Of a stretch of 64,000 bases of DNA, positions 12,821 through 25,479 are shown piece by piece. The notes beneath the pieces are model-generated. The model was not told the DNA's origin. It ran no database searches and worked only from the letters and a program-made list of their open reading frames with translations. The first letter of the stretch is position 1, and each line of letters starts with the position of its first letter. The position numbers were made by a program, and so were the translations under genes. Origin of the DNA: Circinella umbellata (Eukaryota > Mucoromycota > Mucoromycetes > Mucorales > Lichtheimiaceae); NCBI GenBank assembly GCA_025093555.1, contig JAIWNF010000039.1:467162-531161 (forward strand). Direction: 5' to 3'.

Positions 12821-14199
12821 ACTTTCTTTTCATGATTTACCTTTGACTTTGTTTTTTTATACACGAAAATAAAAAAGGGTTCTTTTTTTTGTTTTGTTTC
12901 GAACAAAAATTGAAAAATACTATTAATGCAAAAAAAAATGGGTGTGATTGGGATTTTATATTGAACATTGGAATGTGTGTGAATTACTGTCAATAAGAAA
13001 AAAATGATTATATTGTCTTATCAATCTTTTGTTTTGTTTTTTCGAATGGGAAAGGAATAAGAGTTGGCGGCGGAATATTTTTGATTTTTTTAAATAGCTT
13101 TTATTTGACAACAATAAGTTTTCGGAAGATCTAGACTGGCATTGTTTAATTTTGAAAACACATAAGAATAATGGTACCTGAGTTATGTCTTAACCTCACG
13201 TGGTTTTGGATCTGTGTTGCATACTAGTTTTTTTTTTTTTTTAGTTACACTCTAAATTTCATTTCTTAGTGTATCGCAAAGTGATCAATTACTTAATAAT
13301 TAGTGTGAGTGGTTGCTTTGTATACGCATGAAAGCAGAGAAATTTGGTGACTGCAAAAGATATAGTCTTATGCATAAAATGTAGAAAATACATGTTTCAC
13401 AAAGCAAATCGATCCAACAGTTTCTTTGGAGTTCTTTGTTATTTTTTGTTTCATAATAAAAAGAAAAGAGTGAACTTTAGAGTGGTTCTATACAATCGTT
13501 ACATCATTGTAGTTTATTATATACTATAAGTAAATATATATTTTTTTCCACATATAGGTAAAATCATCCTCTTACGACAACAGCCCCAACAATGCCGAGA
13601 CCCAGATTTATTTTAATATACAATTTCATCACCATTAGAAATCATAAAATACGTCATAGTCTGTCAATTTACTATTTTGTTACAGAGCATACCATCGCCT
13701 CTATATTTGTGCATAAAAGGAAGGTAGTCAAAGGTTTGATTTGGAAGATATATTTTCTTTTCCTGTGCTACAGAAGCAAAGAAGAGGACATACACCGCTT
13801 ATTGAAAATTTATTACCTTAATTGGATTACATTTCATCGCGCTTGTATCTACCCTTCCAACTGCGCGGTCAAACATTAAAGAAGCTTTAAAAGAAACAAA
13901 AAGAACGAAAAGGATGACCTGTAGTCACGTGAACATGAGACCAATAATAAAAAATAAAGTAACGTTTTCTCTATATAAACAACAAGTTTTTGAGTTAATC
14001 AAATTATTCTATATTACTTTTTCTTTGTATTATTTCTTCTCTTTACTTGCGTTATATAAAACTGTAAGTCTCATAATGTTGAAAAATTGAACAACAATTT
14101 ATTTTCATTTTATTTTTGAAAAACTAGTAATAGTTGAAGAGTTGGGGGTTTTTTAAAAGAATGACTGATAACTAAGAAAGTCAAATTATAGAAATAAAT
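12821..14199. other. Intergenic: eS10 3' flank and uL16 promoter/leader
   Basis: T-rich 3' flank, then AT-rich DNA with two open frames (13344-13529, 13592-13879) that show no domain, splice or start support and are treated as chance. The last ~270 bases hold recognisable promoter elements for uL16. Confidence 0.5.
13926..14191 (+). promoter_or_regulatory. uL16 promoter elements and probable 5'-UTR intron
   Basis: CACGTG (13926-13931), CCAAT (about 13941) and TATATAA (13972-13978) are followed by a pyrimidine-rich leader. A GTAAGT donor at 14064 and an ATTATAG acceptor ending at 14191 define a likely 128-nt leader intron, whose end lies 8 nt before the ATG at 14200. The order E-box, CCAAT, TATA, leader intron is typical of fungal ribosomal protein genes; factor binding is inferred. 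Confidence 0.45.
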
Positions 14200-15210
14200 A
14201 TGGGAAGAAGACCTGCTCGCTGTTACCGTTATTGTAAAAACAAACCTTATCCAAAAAGTCGATACAACAGAGGTATGTAATACTCAGTAATAACAAAAGA
14301 GGAGAAATCTCATTACTTAGAGTTATGAAAATGAGACTAGTGAATGTATATTACAAATCAATAAGTAATAGAATCGAAGATACTAATATAAACATTTATT
14401 TAACAACAATAGGTGTCCCTGACCCAAGAATCAGAATCTACGATTTAGGTCGTAAGAAGGCATCCGTAGATGACTTCCCCTTGTGTGTTCACTTAGTATC
14501 GATGGAACATGAACAACTTTCTTCTGAAGCGCTTGAAGCTGGACGTATTGCCGCTAATAAATATATGGTTAAAACTGCTGGTAAAGATGCATTCCATATG
14601 CGTGTACGAGTTCATCCATTCCACGTAGTTCGTATCAATAAGATGCTTTCATGTGCCGGTGCAGACAGGTAAATATTATATACTCGTATAAGCCTTATTC
14701 CTTCTTACAATTCGCGTAGCTAGTTTTTTCTTTTGTTCTTTTTATAAAGATCAATTTTCTCACACAATATTTTGTCTTCTAGATTGCAAACCGGTATGCG
14801 TAAAGCATTTGGAAAACCTGCTGGTAAGTAATAAATGTTCAATAAAATAATATACTTTTTGAATTTGCTAGACTCGTTTATTTTTAACATAATTTTTAAT
14901 AATCTTTATCATAATTATAGGTGTGGTTGCTCGTGTAAATATTGGTCAGATTGTCTTTTCCATTCGTTCCCGAGAGGCTAACAAGGCAGCTGTAATTGAA
15001 GCCTTACGCCGTTCTAAATACAAATTCCCTGGAAAGCAAAAGATTGTTGTTTCACGGAAATGGGGATTCACTGACTTGACTCAAGAAGACTTTATCAAGG
15101 CTCGCCGAGAAGGCACGGTTCACCATGATGGGAATCATATCAAGTATGTTCCTAACAAGGGTACTTTGGAAAATTACTTTGAAGCTTCGCGCAAAGCTAG
15201 AGCTGCATAA
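14200..15210 (+). CDS. RPL10: 60S ribosomal protein uL16 (L10)
   Basis: Large-subunit protein uL16, which sits near the peptidyl-transferase centre and is loaded late in 60S maturation. 219 residues, normal for eukaryotes. Exons 14200-14272, 14413-14668, 14783-14823, 14921-15210, all GT-AG and in frame. Diagnostic stretches are [20 protein letters not shown] at the N-terminus, the loop [20 protein letters not shown] around residues 90-109, [20 protein letters not shown], and the C-terminal [13 protein letters not shown]. No frame problems. The neighbouring eS10 gene is in the same orientation but has its own promoter. Confidence 0.98.
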
Positions 15211-15423
15211 AAAAAACACTCCTTCATTATTCTTATTATAGTATAAGTGAAACATTTCCTTCCTCCACCTTCTTCTACTGCTGCGTGCTGCGGCGGTAGT
15301 CGAACCTTTTATCAAATTCATGCTGTAAAACAAAAAAAAAATACCTTTTACTTTTTTCTTTTCGCATATCACCTTTTTTTTATTGTTCAACCTAAAATAC
15401 TATATTATAAATAAACAAACATT

Positions 15424-16761
15424 ATGTCAACTTTAAACAATAATAATAATGCTAGTACTAGCAGTAGTTCATTATCTCTTGAACAAAAGAATCGCATTGA
15501 AGAAAACAAAGCAAATGCTCTTGAAAAATTAAAATCTAAAAGAAAACATGACGATTTGGAATCTGGAAACAATAATGATCAAAAACCATCAGCGAAACGA
15601 AAACAGTGGACAAAATATTATGAATATGATTTAAGTACCATGGTTGATTCTAAAGGTGGTTATCTTGTTGAAGAAACGAAAGAGGATAAATTGATTCAAG
15701 AACGAAAAGAACAAGCAACTAAACTTTCGCCATTTATTCGTATGCATATAATATTCATAATATATTGTTGAAAAAAGAAAGAGAGGAAAAGGAAAATCAA
15801 ACTACATGGTATCTTTTTAACATGTATAAAAATTTATAGCGCTTTCTGCCGATCCCTCAGAAAATCCAAAATGTCGAGATTGTGGTAGCATGGATGTGGA
15901 TCCTATATTCTTTCAAGTATTCAAAATGTCGGTTTGTAATGGTTGCAAAGAAAAGTTTCCAGAGCGATATAGTTTAATTACCAAAACAGAAGCAAGGGAG
16001 GTTAGTATAAGCGTGGATACAAGAGTGAAATCGAAATTATATGTTGTTGTAGCTGACAATTTTTTCGGCAGGATTATTTATTGACAGATCGTAAGTTATT
16101 TTGTTGTTATAATAACCATTTATGTTGTGATCAAATAAAGCTCACGTTTCAGTTTTTATATGTATATAGCTGAATTACGAGATACTGAATTACTCCCTCA
16201 CTGGTCAAAACCTAACCCGCGAAAATCTACCTGGAACAATATGATGTTATATGTTCGTGAAATGGTATGTAAAAATTTCTTAAAGGATAAATGTGATATA
16301 AATTGATGTCATTATGTATTCATCACTTCCTCTTTCTGTTTTTTTTTTAAAAAAAAAACAGGTCGAAGAATACGCATTCAAAAAATGGGGAAGTGAAGAA
16401 GGTCTGGATGCAGAATATGAAAGGCGAGAAGCACAAAAGAAAGATAAAAAGGATAAGAAGTTTAAAGAAAAATTAGCTGGTAAGTAGAAAGCAAAATAGT
16501 GACGTTTTTTTTTTTATCTTTTGTGTCAAGAAGAGAAGAAGCTTTTTTTTAAGGAGGATAGGGTCTATATAGGATTTGTACAGAATAATAACAAACTTTA
16601 TAGACCTAAGGAGAAGAACGATGACGAGTACTTGGGAAAGAAAAAGACAACAAGGCCCTCATAAACATGTGTTTGGATCACCTGAAGAAGATCCAGAGAC
16701 AGGTGAAACCATTGAAACTTGTCAAGAATGTGGATTAGTTGTTGAATCCGAAGAATTATAG
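15424..16761 (+). CDS. RAD14: DNA damage-recognition protein XPA/Rad14
   Basis: XPA/Rad14 binds damaged DNA and organises the nucleotide-excision-repair pre-incision complex in the nucleus. Predicted 288 residues. Exons 15424-15739, 15840-16000, 16072-16090 (only 19 nt), 16170-16264, 16362-16479, 16604-16761. The zinc finger is CRDCG...VCNGC, C117-x2-C120-x17-C138-x2-C141, with the spacing expected for XPA. It is followed by the DNA-binding core, with KTEARE, the microexon-encoded DYLLTD, LLPHWSKPNPRKSTWNNM, and RRRTMTSTWERKR near the C-terminus. The tail HKHVF...CQECGLVVESEEL is the conserved Rad14 C-terminal motif. The N-terminus is low-complexity and basic. Without the 19-nt exon the frame and the KTEA-x2-DYLL motif are lost, which supports its being real. 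Confidence 0.95.
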
Positions 16762-17436
16762 TAATATATATGTGGTCCATCTTTGCATGTAAATATTGAC
16801 AGTATATTTTATTACGTTCTTTTTCTGTGCATCATATTTCAAAATAAAGATTATAGAGAAAAAATAATAAAAAAGAAGGAGAAATTCTTATGATATACAT
16901 TGAAAAAGCTAAACAAATATGCAATATCATATGTTGCTATTGGATCTAGCAACAAGCAATAGCACAATTCTGAAATTTTATGGTTTGATAGATTATAATG
17001 AAGCAAAAAGAAGAGAAAAGAAAGGGGGTAATCTTTTGTTTTACATATGCAAAGAAGTGTGGAAAGGGAGGGTGTCTTGTTTAAAGACCCCTTTACCATA
17101 ATATTATGTTTACATCGTCTGCCGTGGTTTTTCTCTTGCTTCCGAAAACTCCCTAAAACAGTTGCATATATTTGATTATAAGTCATATCATTACTATCAA
17201 CTCATTCGATATATTCTGCACAAGAGAAAGAGAAAAAAAAATTTTTTTTGCTTTTATTTTTTTTTCTTTCACGCTTTTTCTTCTTTACATTTGTTATACT
17301 CTGTTAGTTACATGCTTTAATATTATATAAAAATACTACACTCTATATTAAATTACTATTACCGCTATTATATATATTAATACTATTATTATTATCCGTC
17401 AGTTAATTATTATTGATATAAGGAATCCTTTTCGAT
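16762..17436. other. Intergenic region between XPA and the 4-TM gene
   Basis: XPA 3' flank (AATAAAG near 16842) followed by AT-rich DNA with microsatellite-like ATT runs near 17340-17400, which form the promoter/leader of the next gene. Overlapping open frames on both strands at 16851-17186 show no domain-like content. Confidence 0.5.
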
Positions 17437-19402
17437 ATGCGTATTGTTCATCTTATTAATACTGTGCGCTTTCTAGTGCTTACTGTCAGCTTAATTGCAT
17501 TTATATGTCATATAATACAGTGCATATTATTATCAGAATATCAAAGCAAGGTAAAGTTTCACATGAAAAAAGCATATATCAAGAGATCAGTAATATTCAA
17601 ATAACCACAATAACCAATACCAAAATATAATAATTTCTCTAGACAAAGATACCCACCTGGACTAGTGCAGGTCATTGGCAGGTATGAAATTTATATACAA
17701 CACTATACTATAAGCGGATCTACAACACTTAGCTAACATATCTTTCTTTTTTCTTTAATGTCATTGTTACCCTTGTTACATTATAATAATGCAGTATTTT
17801 TTATGGTATATTGGTCTCTCAATTTCAACTATAAGCGGAGTTTTTGTTTGCACGAATGCAGGTTGCTGCAAACGAGGTTATAGACAACAAAGTGACAGAT
17901 ATCTCGGCATACTGAACGCACTCCCGCTACTAATCTCACTTCTGACTGATATTTTTGTTGGCGGGCCGGAACCGTGGACAGCAGGGACCGTTAGCTTCGA
18001 CCGTCCTCATACAAAGTTATTTCAATCTTGTGTTGTATTGGATTCTCAATCTGTGGATCAACAATATCCCTTGCTCTATCAACGGTTCGTATTTTTATTT
18101 TGTGCAAAAGAGCAGGCAAAAAAATAAAGAAAAAAGGAGGGGGGAACAAGAGAAAGAGAAAGTTTGTCTTTTTTTTTTTGAGCGAGGAAAAATCCAAAAG
18201 TGAAAAACAAATGAGACTAAATACATATAATACTTTTAATACTTGACAGATGTCTTTTATCAGATGGAACATGGCTCGGTGCTGCAGTTGCTTGTGTATT
18301 ATGGATTATGTTAGCATGTCTTGTCATATGGGCTAAAAACCCGACCATCAAATCTAATTCTGTTTCAGTCGCTCCTGCCAAAGAGCCAAAATGGGGTCGA
18401 TATATCCCAGAACCTCCACCATCGCTCCGGTCATGTACTTTGCCCATCGTACCCCCTCCTCCGCGTAATGGGTCGATCGGGTCACAGCAAAATTCTTATT
18501 ATCAACCACGATCGGATGTTTCATTCGATAGTCAACCCTCATCTTCTGATTATTACTATAGTGCGGGTAATCGAAACCAATTTTCTTCTAATTATAACGA
18601 ATCACCTTATTCACCGACTACTACAACAGATTATAGTAGTCCTTATAATAACTATACCAATAGCTATAGTACTCCTACTTCTCCTTACTATAACAGCAGT
18701 AGCAGTAATCATTCTCAATTAACACCCATGTTACCTATGGTACCGCAAATGGATATAATTGACCTATTCGATAATACAGCAGGACCACCTAATTCAAAAA
18801 CAGATCGTACAGACTCCAATAATAAAACATCCTCTGGTCGTTTCTCAGGCTTATTTTCCTCTCCTGCATCTCCAACAACACAACAGTTACCATTGGCACA
18901 ATCAATGTCACCTTCACCACATTTCCCACCAACAGCATTATACCAGCAGCAGCAAGAAAAGCGTATATCATGGGGATTTTCAAATTATCAATACAATCCT
19001 ACAAATGCTTCAAGTGGAGCACTACCTCCACCATATTTAAATAATTCAGCATTACCAACATCTCCGACATCACCTACTACATCACTACCTAGTAATTATA
19101 TTAAGCGACCATTATCAGGTCAGCATAGTTATAATTATCGTCACTCCGTTGCTTCAGCATCATCATTTGGCTATTTTTCGTCACCCAGTAATAATTCCCC
19201 ATCCAGAGCAATAGCAAGTAATAAAGATTATCATTCTATTGGTAGTAAGCATAATAATCGTTATTCATCGCCTCCTTCCTCAACACCTGGAGCTGATAAT
19301 AAATCTTATATAGAAGCACGTCGCCCATCAATTGTTACAGAGGACCCACTGCCATCTTCTCAAAAACATCAACAGTATAACATGCATCGTTCATCGTTTT
19401 AA
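17437..19402 (+). CDS. Four-transmembrane protein with long disordered Ser/Tyr/Asn/Pro-rich tail
   Basis: Predicted 531 residues. Exons 17437-17550, 17643-17681, 17795-18084, 18250-19402, all GT-AG except that exon 3 uses the less usual donor GTTCGT. Membrane segments lie at about residues 5-28 (NTVRFLVLTVSLIAFICHII), 53-70 (FLWYIGLSISTISGVFVC), 90-104 and 155-172 (WLGAAVACVLWIMLACLVIW). A probably cytoplasmic tail of more than 350 residues follows, rich in Ser, Tyr, Asn and Pro with many NN and SP pairs. The topology resembles MARVEL- or Sur7/claudin-like fungal proteins with signalling tails, but I cannot assign a family. The tail may be a phosphorylation or scaffold platform (inference). 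Confidence 0.8.
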
Positions 19403-20311
19403 ATGTTATATTAATTATTGTAAATAAATCTTTCTTCATTTTCGAAACTTAATCAGCCAAACCCTTTTTAATCAGCCATATACATACTCCTCTTTCCACC
19501 CCCCTTCTTTCCCATCCCCCCTCCAGTGTTATTATTATTATTATTATTTAAAGTATTAGTTGATGATAATCTCCTTCCATAGTATCCGGTCCCCTATATG
19601 CAGTGTTGCTTCTTTGTTTGACGTACATTTTTTTAAAGAAAAACAAACCCAACAGAATAAACCGGATACAACGATTTTCTTCCCCTTCCCTATCACATAA
19701 ATGCACCCCTCAATTAATTCTACCAAATAGCATCATATCCCTCTCATAAATAAACAAACTCTAAATCGATTAATTTTCCTATATCTGTCTTAGAATGAGG
19801 AGTGTTTCTGAAATGTTCATTAACTTTCTATAGGTAAACCAGCGCAAACTTGTATAGCATACAGTTTGTTGTTCGTAGTTTATCTGCTAAATCCAATATA
19901 CGTATCACCAGGTCTAAAATTAATTAAAGCGTCTCCCCTGTTGTATAATGTCTATTTCTTCTGCTTACAGTATATGATCAGTTGAATTACGTTTAAATGA
20001 CTTGCTCTGCCGACTATATCATTTATAAGATAACATGATGCATGCACTCTAAGGTTTGCTATTAGTTTTAATTTTTTTTTGAATGTTAATTATAATAAAC
20101 TGTCAGTAAACAGTGCACAAATTAAAAAGAGAGAGAATGATAATAATGATAGACAAACAATAAATATCATGTATCATAATTGACAGACAATGTAATGTAG
20201 TATATATATCCTCTCTCTTCTTCAGCAAAGTAATAATTAGAATAATGATAAAAAATATGTTCTATTTTCAAAATATTAATTTATTTTCTACATAATTTTT
20301 TCTTCTTTTGT
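19403..20311. other. Convergent intergenic region
   Basis: Lies between the 3' ends of the plus-strand 4-TM gene and the minus-strand TIM50 gene. Contains an (ATT)n microsatellite at about 19529-19550 and pyrimidine-rich tracts around 19490-19530. AATAAA-like signals serve both genes. No gene seen. Confidence 0.6.
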
Positions 20312-22343
20312 TTATTGTTGAGGTTGTTGAGGTTGTTGTTGGTTATCACTTCCAGGTGGTGGAACAACAGGTTGACCCTATTAAAAGTATAGTTTTTAAA
20401 GTTAATTTTATAATTCTTGTCCTCTTTTTCTAATTCAACACAATCAATCATCTAACCCTCTCCCCCCCGCCCCAACTTACCGAAGATACTTGAGACATTA
20501 AATCCCACACAGTCATCTTCATATCCTTCATTTTTTCCTTTTGTGCTTCCATTTCCTTCTTCATCATTTCATCTTGTTGTTGTCTCATTTGAGCATGTTC
20601 AGCAGAGAAAGTTTCACGGATTTGCTTTCTCATTTGTTCAAGTTGAGTAGGAGGTGGTCCTTGCTGAGCATCTTGACCAGCGGGAGCAGCACCGCCAGTT
20701 AATAAAGAGCCAAGATTACGAGGTTTCGATGTTCGCTCTTGTTCCCATTCTAATCTATGTTGATCATTGTATTTTTTCTCCCACTCTGCCCATTTTGAAG
20801 GAAGATAGCCACCTTCCATAGCCTTTAAAACGGGTCGAACATCGGGCACATTGAATAATGCAATACCTATAATGTCGTTGATATTTTCGTTACCAAATTT
20901 CGTAATTAAATCGATTAGCTATCTAGCCATTCTGCGTACATATAAATATTTTACTGATTTTTTTCCCCTTTACCTTCTAAGAAAGGAATATATTCCAAAA
21001 GTCCTTGATCATTAGGTTTGCCAGTGAATGGTCGTAATGGGATACCGTTTTCGGGTTGCATAGAGTATGCTTCTGGGTTGGAGTCCATAATAATAACCTT
21101 ACTCATATCACGGTTCAAATGAGACAAATCCTTTACGTATTTTCCATCAACATAGCGAGTCGATTCACGATAAAGTCTGTACATGGCATATTGATAAGGG
21201 TCGAGAGAGTCGAGAATAGGTTGCGCGTTCTATATATACATACATCCAACATTAATATTATAACCTAAATTCGGGTTTTTTTTCTTCTGTTTCCTGTTCT
21301 CTTACCATTGATGTTTGAGAAGTAAAGATGACAATTTCAAAGAATTGAGACAAATAGGCTAAGAAGTAATCGACACCAGGTCGTTTGGCATGACGCCATC
21401 CATGTTTGCTCTAAATAAAAGAAAAAAGTAGCATATGTATTTATTCCATCCATTAGATCCATTTTTTTTAAACCGCCAAGTATAATCAAATTTCCTCCAC
21501 CCCTTTTCATTCATCTTGAAAAATTTCCTTACATCCCAAGTCGAGTGCACCAATGTATCGTCCAAATTGATCACCAAGGTATAAGGACGTTGATATGGTT
21601 CTGGAAGAGGATCAGGAAGTAATGTTTTCCACATAGGTTCATGCATTTTCTTTTAATAGAAAAGAGAAAAAAGATGAAGTAAAGAAAAATAAGGTTAGGA
21701 GCTATAATTCGTTGTATTCAGCTATATCCCCTCCCCTAAACCTCCCCAATCACAAAAACAAAGAAAGCTACCTGTTGGAATTCACTATAACGATCGACAC
21801 AACGGTGGTAAGCAGCTGAAAAAGGATCTTCGTTGGCATACTATTAGGAATTTCCACTATACGTTAGTAACTCTATCAATTTGATATCAATTAATTCATG
21901 TTGCCAAAGTATGTATACATACCTTGTCGTCGCGACCATCGTCGAATGGACGTCCTGGGAGAAAGAAAATTAAAACACAATAATAAATTGATTAACTAAG
22001 TATTATCCTTTTTGACAACTTGAGACGAAATAAAATAAAATAGGTCGGTTACAAAATTACCATAGTAGAAGAGCGTGCCAAGTACACCACCAGTAAGAGC
22101 ACCACCACCTAATGCATAAGCTTTCCAATGGCTATCTTTTTCATTTGCACCCTTCGAGGGCTTCTTGTCACCTTTTGGTAATGTTGCTTTACGGCTGCTG
22201 CTACCGCTAGCACCACCTGTCTTTTGTGCTAATGCTTCTTCTGCAAGCTTATGTGTTGCTTTTAAAGTTTTGTCAGTGGTTTCTGTGGAGTACCCACGTC
22301 TTGCTGCTCGTTGAAGAAGTCGTGTTGCTGGGGTGCGAAACAT
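20312..22343 (-). CDS. TIM50: Mitochondrial inner-membrane translocase subunit Tim50
   Basis: Tim50 is the presequence receptor of the TIM23 complex. Predicted 437 residues (yeast about 476). Exons, in transcript order: 22061-22343, 21923-21954, 21772-21840, 21533-21649, 21306-21410, 20974-21229, 20481-20866, 20312-20377. The N-terminus ([20 protein letters not shown]) is a plausible mitochondrial targeting peptide. A membrane helix with a [12 protein letters not shown] core lies at about residues 76-94. The FCP1/NIF-like domain starts [26 protein letters not shown] and continues with [38 protein letters not shown] and [16 protein letters not shown] sequence. The phosphatase signature DxDxT reads NLDDT here, so the nucleophilic Asp is Asn; loss of phosphatase chemistry is usual for Tim50. 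The C-terminus is Gln-rich, with a coiled-coil-like [14 protein letters not shown] segment. Confidence 0.96.
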
Positions 22344-24473
22344 GCTTTATTTTTTTTATATGTAACCTTTCTTTCGCGCGGTAAACTAAGAAACGGGCCT
22401 GGTCTCTCACTCCGTGATAGAATTGTATGGAAGCAGTGGCTTGTAAATAACGCCTCTGATTGGCTGCATAATGTTGTTTACTAAAATAGGTTGTTTTGAT
22501 TTGTGGGGTCATGGTTGTCCATTGCTACTGCACAAAAAATTATTAAATATAATATTTTATGTTATTATTGAAATTATAATTTTATATAAAACCAATGGAT
22601 TGTTATTAAAGCTATATTATCATAACTATTTTACAATATCACTGCCTATTTATTAGATATTAGATGATAAAATCTAAAATAACTGATACTGGGATATAAC
22701 GTTTTTTGATGAATGCCTTATTTGAGTACTTTTTTTTATTGATTTAAAGATATACTATCCAAAAGCCGTATTAAATTGAAAAAGGAGAACATTATATAAT
22801 ACATCACGTTGCTTAAAGTTAATAATAGTAATAATAATATTAAAACTATACATCAGTACATATATGAAAAGGTTGCATACAGTAAAACGTGAATAAGGTT
22901 TCAACTTTTGAAGAATAATAGGAGAATTTACTACAAAAGTACAAAATACACGTAAATATGCGTCAAATGAGTTTTTTTTTTTGGCCACTGCGTGATCACC
23001 ATCATTTAATTCCCAGGACGATCAACGGTAGACTATACTATATAACGGGATGATCAATTGAGCAACATACTAAACCCAATTATTGCCCTAAATATTATAT
23101 AATGGGAACACAGTATTTATTTATGTATTCGGCAAACAAAACATTGATGAAGCTTGATTTGAACGGAATAACTCAAGGACATTTTTTATAAATGAGTTTA
23201 GGACTTCACGCCTATAAATATATTATATATTATTTATTATATTAGAAGATGCGATGTAGAGCTTTTTATTGAAGTCGTAAATATTCCTCTTCATTCAAAA
23301 AACAAAATGTTCTTTATTCAGTATTAGAATAAAATAAAAGATTCTTTTTATTTCCCTATAAATCTATAGTTTTCCACTTTGAGTTGAAGGTTCGTAAAGA
23401 AGGTGGATCCCAGATCCATTGTTTCTATTACGTTATTCAAACGCCGTTCCAAAGAGAAAGGAAGCAGAAGAAACAGAATGGTAAGATAAACCATGCGGAG
23501 TAAATATAGGGTTTCTTGGATCTAGTAACTTAATTTCATAGATATTTAGTTAACAGAATCAATTAGAACAGTATATGCAAAACAAACAAATCAAGAAGGG
23601 CCATTATTACAGATATATTACATATATACTATTATAATATATACTATTATTATCACTGTTATTATTCTTCAATTAAAGATGAAGCAAGTACTTCTGTATA
23701 CGTATCATCTCGAAATATTGGCAAGGGTAGTAAACTTTCTTCTACAAAAAGAAAAAGGGACCTTCCCGCTTCCTACAAAAACATAATGAAAAAGGATAGA
23801 TATTCCGCGGAACAAGATGTCAAAAGACGTAAATGCGCTAGACTTTATATATGAAAAACAGCATCAATGGACCGCATCCCAATAATGATAGATAAATCTT
23901 ATCTAGCATGGATAGATTTTTTTTCTTTTACAATTGTAGAAATATTCCCACCAAAAAGTAAAATATAAATGGTTGGTTCAAAACTCTTTGAACTTTTTGA
24001 TTATTATGAGAGGTTTCATCGGGAAATAAATTATATAGGGCATAAATCCTCTTTTATGCTCTTATTTCATGTGTATGGCAACAAATAAAAGTAAAAATCC
24101 ACGTAAAAAAAATAATAATAAAATATACAAGGTTATAAAGGTAACACGGTCGTAAAGAAAGTGGCAAAGGTGGAACGATTTTTAGTTTTATCTCATCAAG
24201 AAAAGAAGCAGAAGTGCTACTCCTTATAATGATAATAAAGGAGTTATAACTTTTTTTTATTTAAAGAAACATGATGTAATTATGCACCTAGTTTTATTAG
24301 AATAGCGGCAAATGCCACTTTATATTTCGAAAGCGTTTACCACAGATAAATATTATACTATATAGTATTTTACCTTCTTTGTCAATTTAAGTACCTCATT
24401 AATATATATATACGTATATTAAGCTTTAAGATTATATGATATAACCCGTAACTTTCGTTTATCAAGATGAAAT

Positions 24474-24929
24474 GTGATTTTGAAAACCTTAAATACAGGG
24501 TTTTTTCTAGGTTTAGGCGGCTATACTTTTTCAATTGAACTCGATGGATCAATTTTAGGTATTGGTGGATTTTGTATTATAAAGTCAGCATTAGTTCGCC
24601 TAAAAGTAAGTACAGATTATTATACTATTACTTTCACACACATTGAGTGTACCTAATTCAGCCGTTGAAAGTTATATTTTTTTTTTATTCAGCTTTGTCA
24701 CAAGCAACCGAAAATGTTACACAAGGACGATTATATAATATTTTGGTATTTTCTTGTAGAACAACCAGACTTAATGAGTTCAATCCCCATAGCAACCCCT
24801 CATTTTTCTTTGAAAGGGATGGAGTCACTGAACCTCCCCCGAATTTCATTATGTCAGTTTTTATGTTTAGTTGTTGATGTTGTGATTATTAATATTTATA
24901 TAACTACAATCACTAGATTAATGGAATAA
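24474..24929 (+). CDS. Candidate small membrane protein, two 3' exons seen, 5' end not found
   Basis: An open stretch ending at 24605 (FFLGLGGYTFS...GGFCIIKSALVRLK) stops at a strong GTAAGT donor (24606). A TTATTCAG acceptor at 24692 reopens the same frame for 79 codons to a TAA at 24929. The joined product has three hydrophobic segments: GFFLGLGGYTFSIELDGSIL, YIIFWYFLVEQPD and LCQFLCLVVDVVIINIYI. The frame has no ATG upstream of 24474 (in-frame TGA at 24468), so an upstream exon is required; acceptor-like ATACAG or TTCTAG near 24497-24511 could join one. I recognise no family. Real gene, relic or coincidence all remain possible. Confidence 0.35.
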
Positions 24930-25441
24930 ATTTGTCAGCAGGTAAACAGCATAAAGCATAAGAAAGTATAGCTACCTGTGTAACCTAATAGTAGTGAATG
25001 GCTGTGTTCCGTATATTAATATCATTTATTTTTGTTGTGTGAGGTGGTGTGTGTGAATAACAGGGATCATGTCATTTTCACACTTTTTAAAATTATTTGA
25101 TGTAATGTTATCAATTAAACATACAAAACTGGCCTTTGTTTTCAAATCACATATTATCGGTGTCAGCCGAATCACTTTTTAACATTAGATAGAGTTCAAC
25201 TAAACTAATAATAATAAGACTGATGTTATAATAAATAGAATTTGCTATAGAGCTATAGCTACTATATAAATATGTTTTGTCATGATGTCTTTTCCTTTCT
25301 CAAGACTTCGTAAGAAAAAATGATGGGATGGTCATGATTTTTTTCTCTTTTTTTTTGATCCGACCTTTAAACGAAAGAGTAAACTGACCGGAAATTTCCA
25401 TCCAATCGACGTTTTTCTTTCTCCAAATTTGTATTCCATAC

Positions 25442-25479
25442 AACGGGGAAATAACACTTTTTGAGATAATTTCCCCGTT
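25442..25479. repeat. Perfect 11-bp inverted repeat (AACGGGGAAAT)
   Basis: AACGGGGAAAT (25442-25452) and its exact reverse complement ATTTCCCCGTT (25469-25479) are separated by 16 nt. GGGG/CCCC-containing arms stand out in very AT-rich DNA about 810 bp upstream of the sugar transporter start. Could be a dyad operator or a hairpin. Confidence 0.6.

Noticed and set aside
13592..13879. 95-codon open frame before uL16
   Set aside because: No domain, splice or start support, and it ends only about 50 bp before the uL16 promoter elements.
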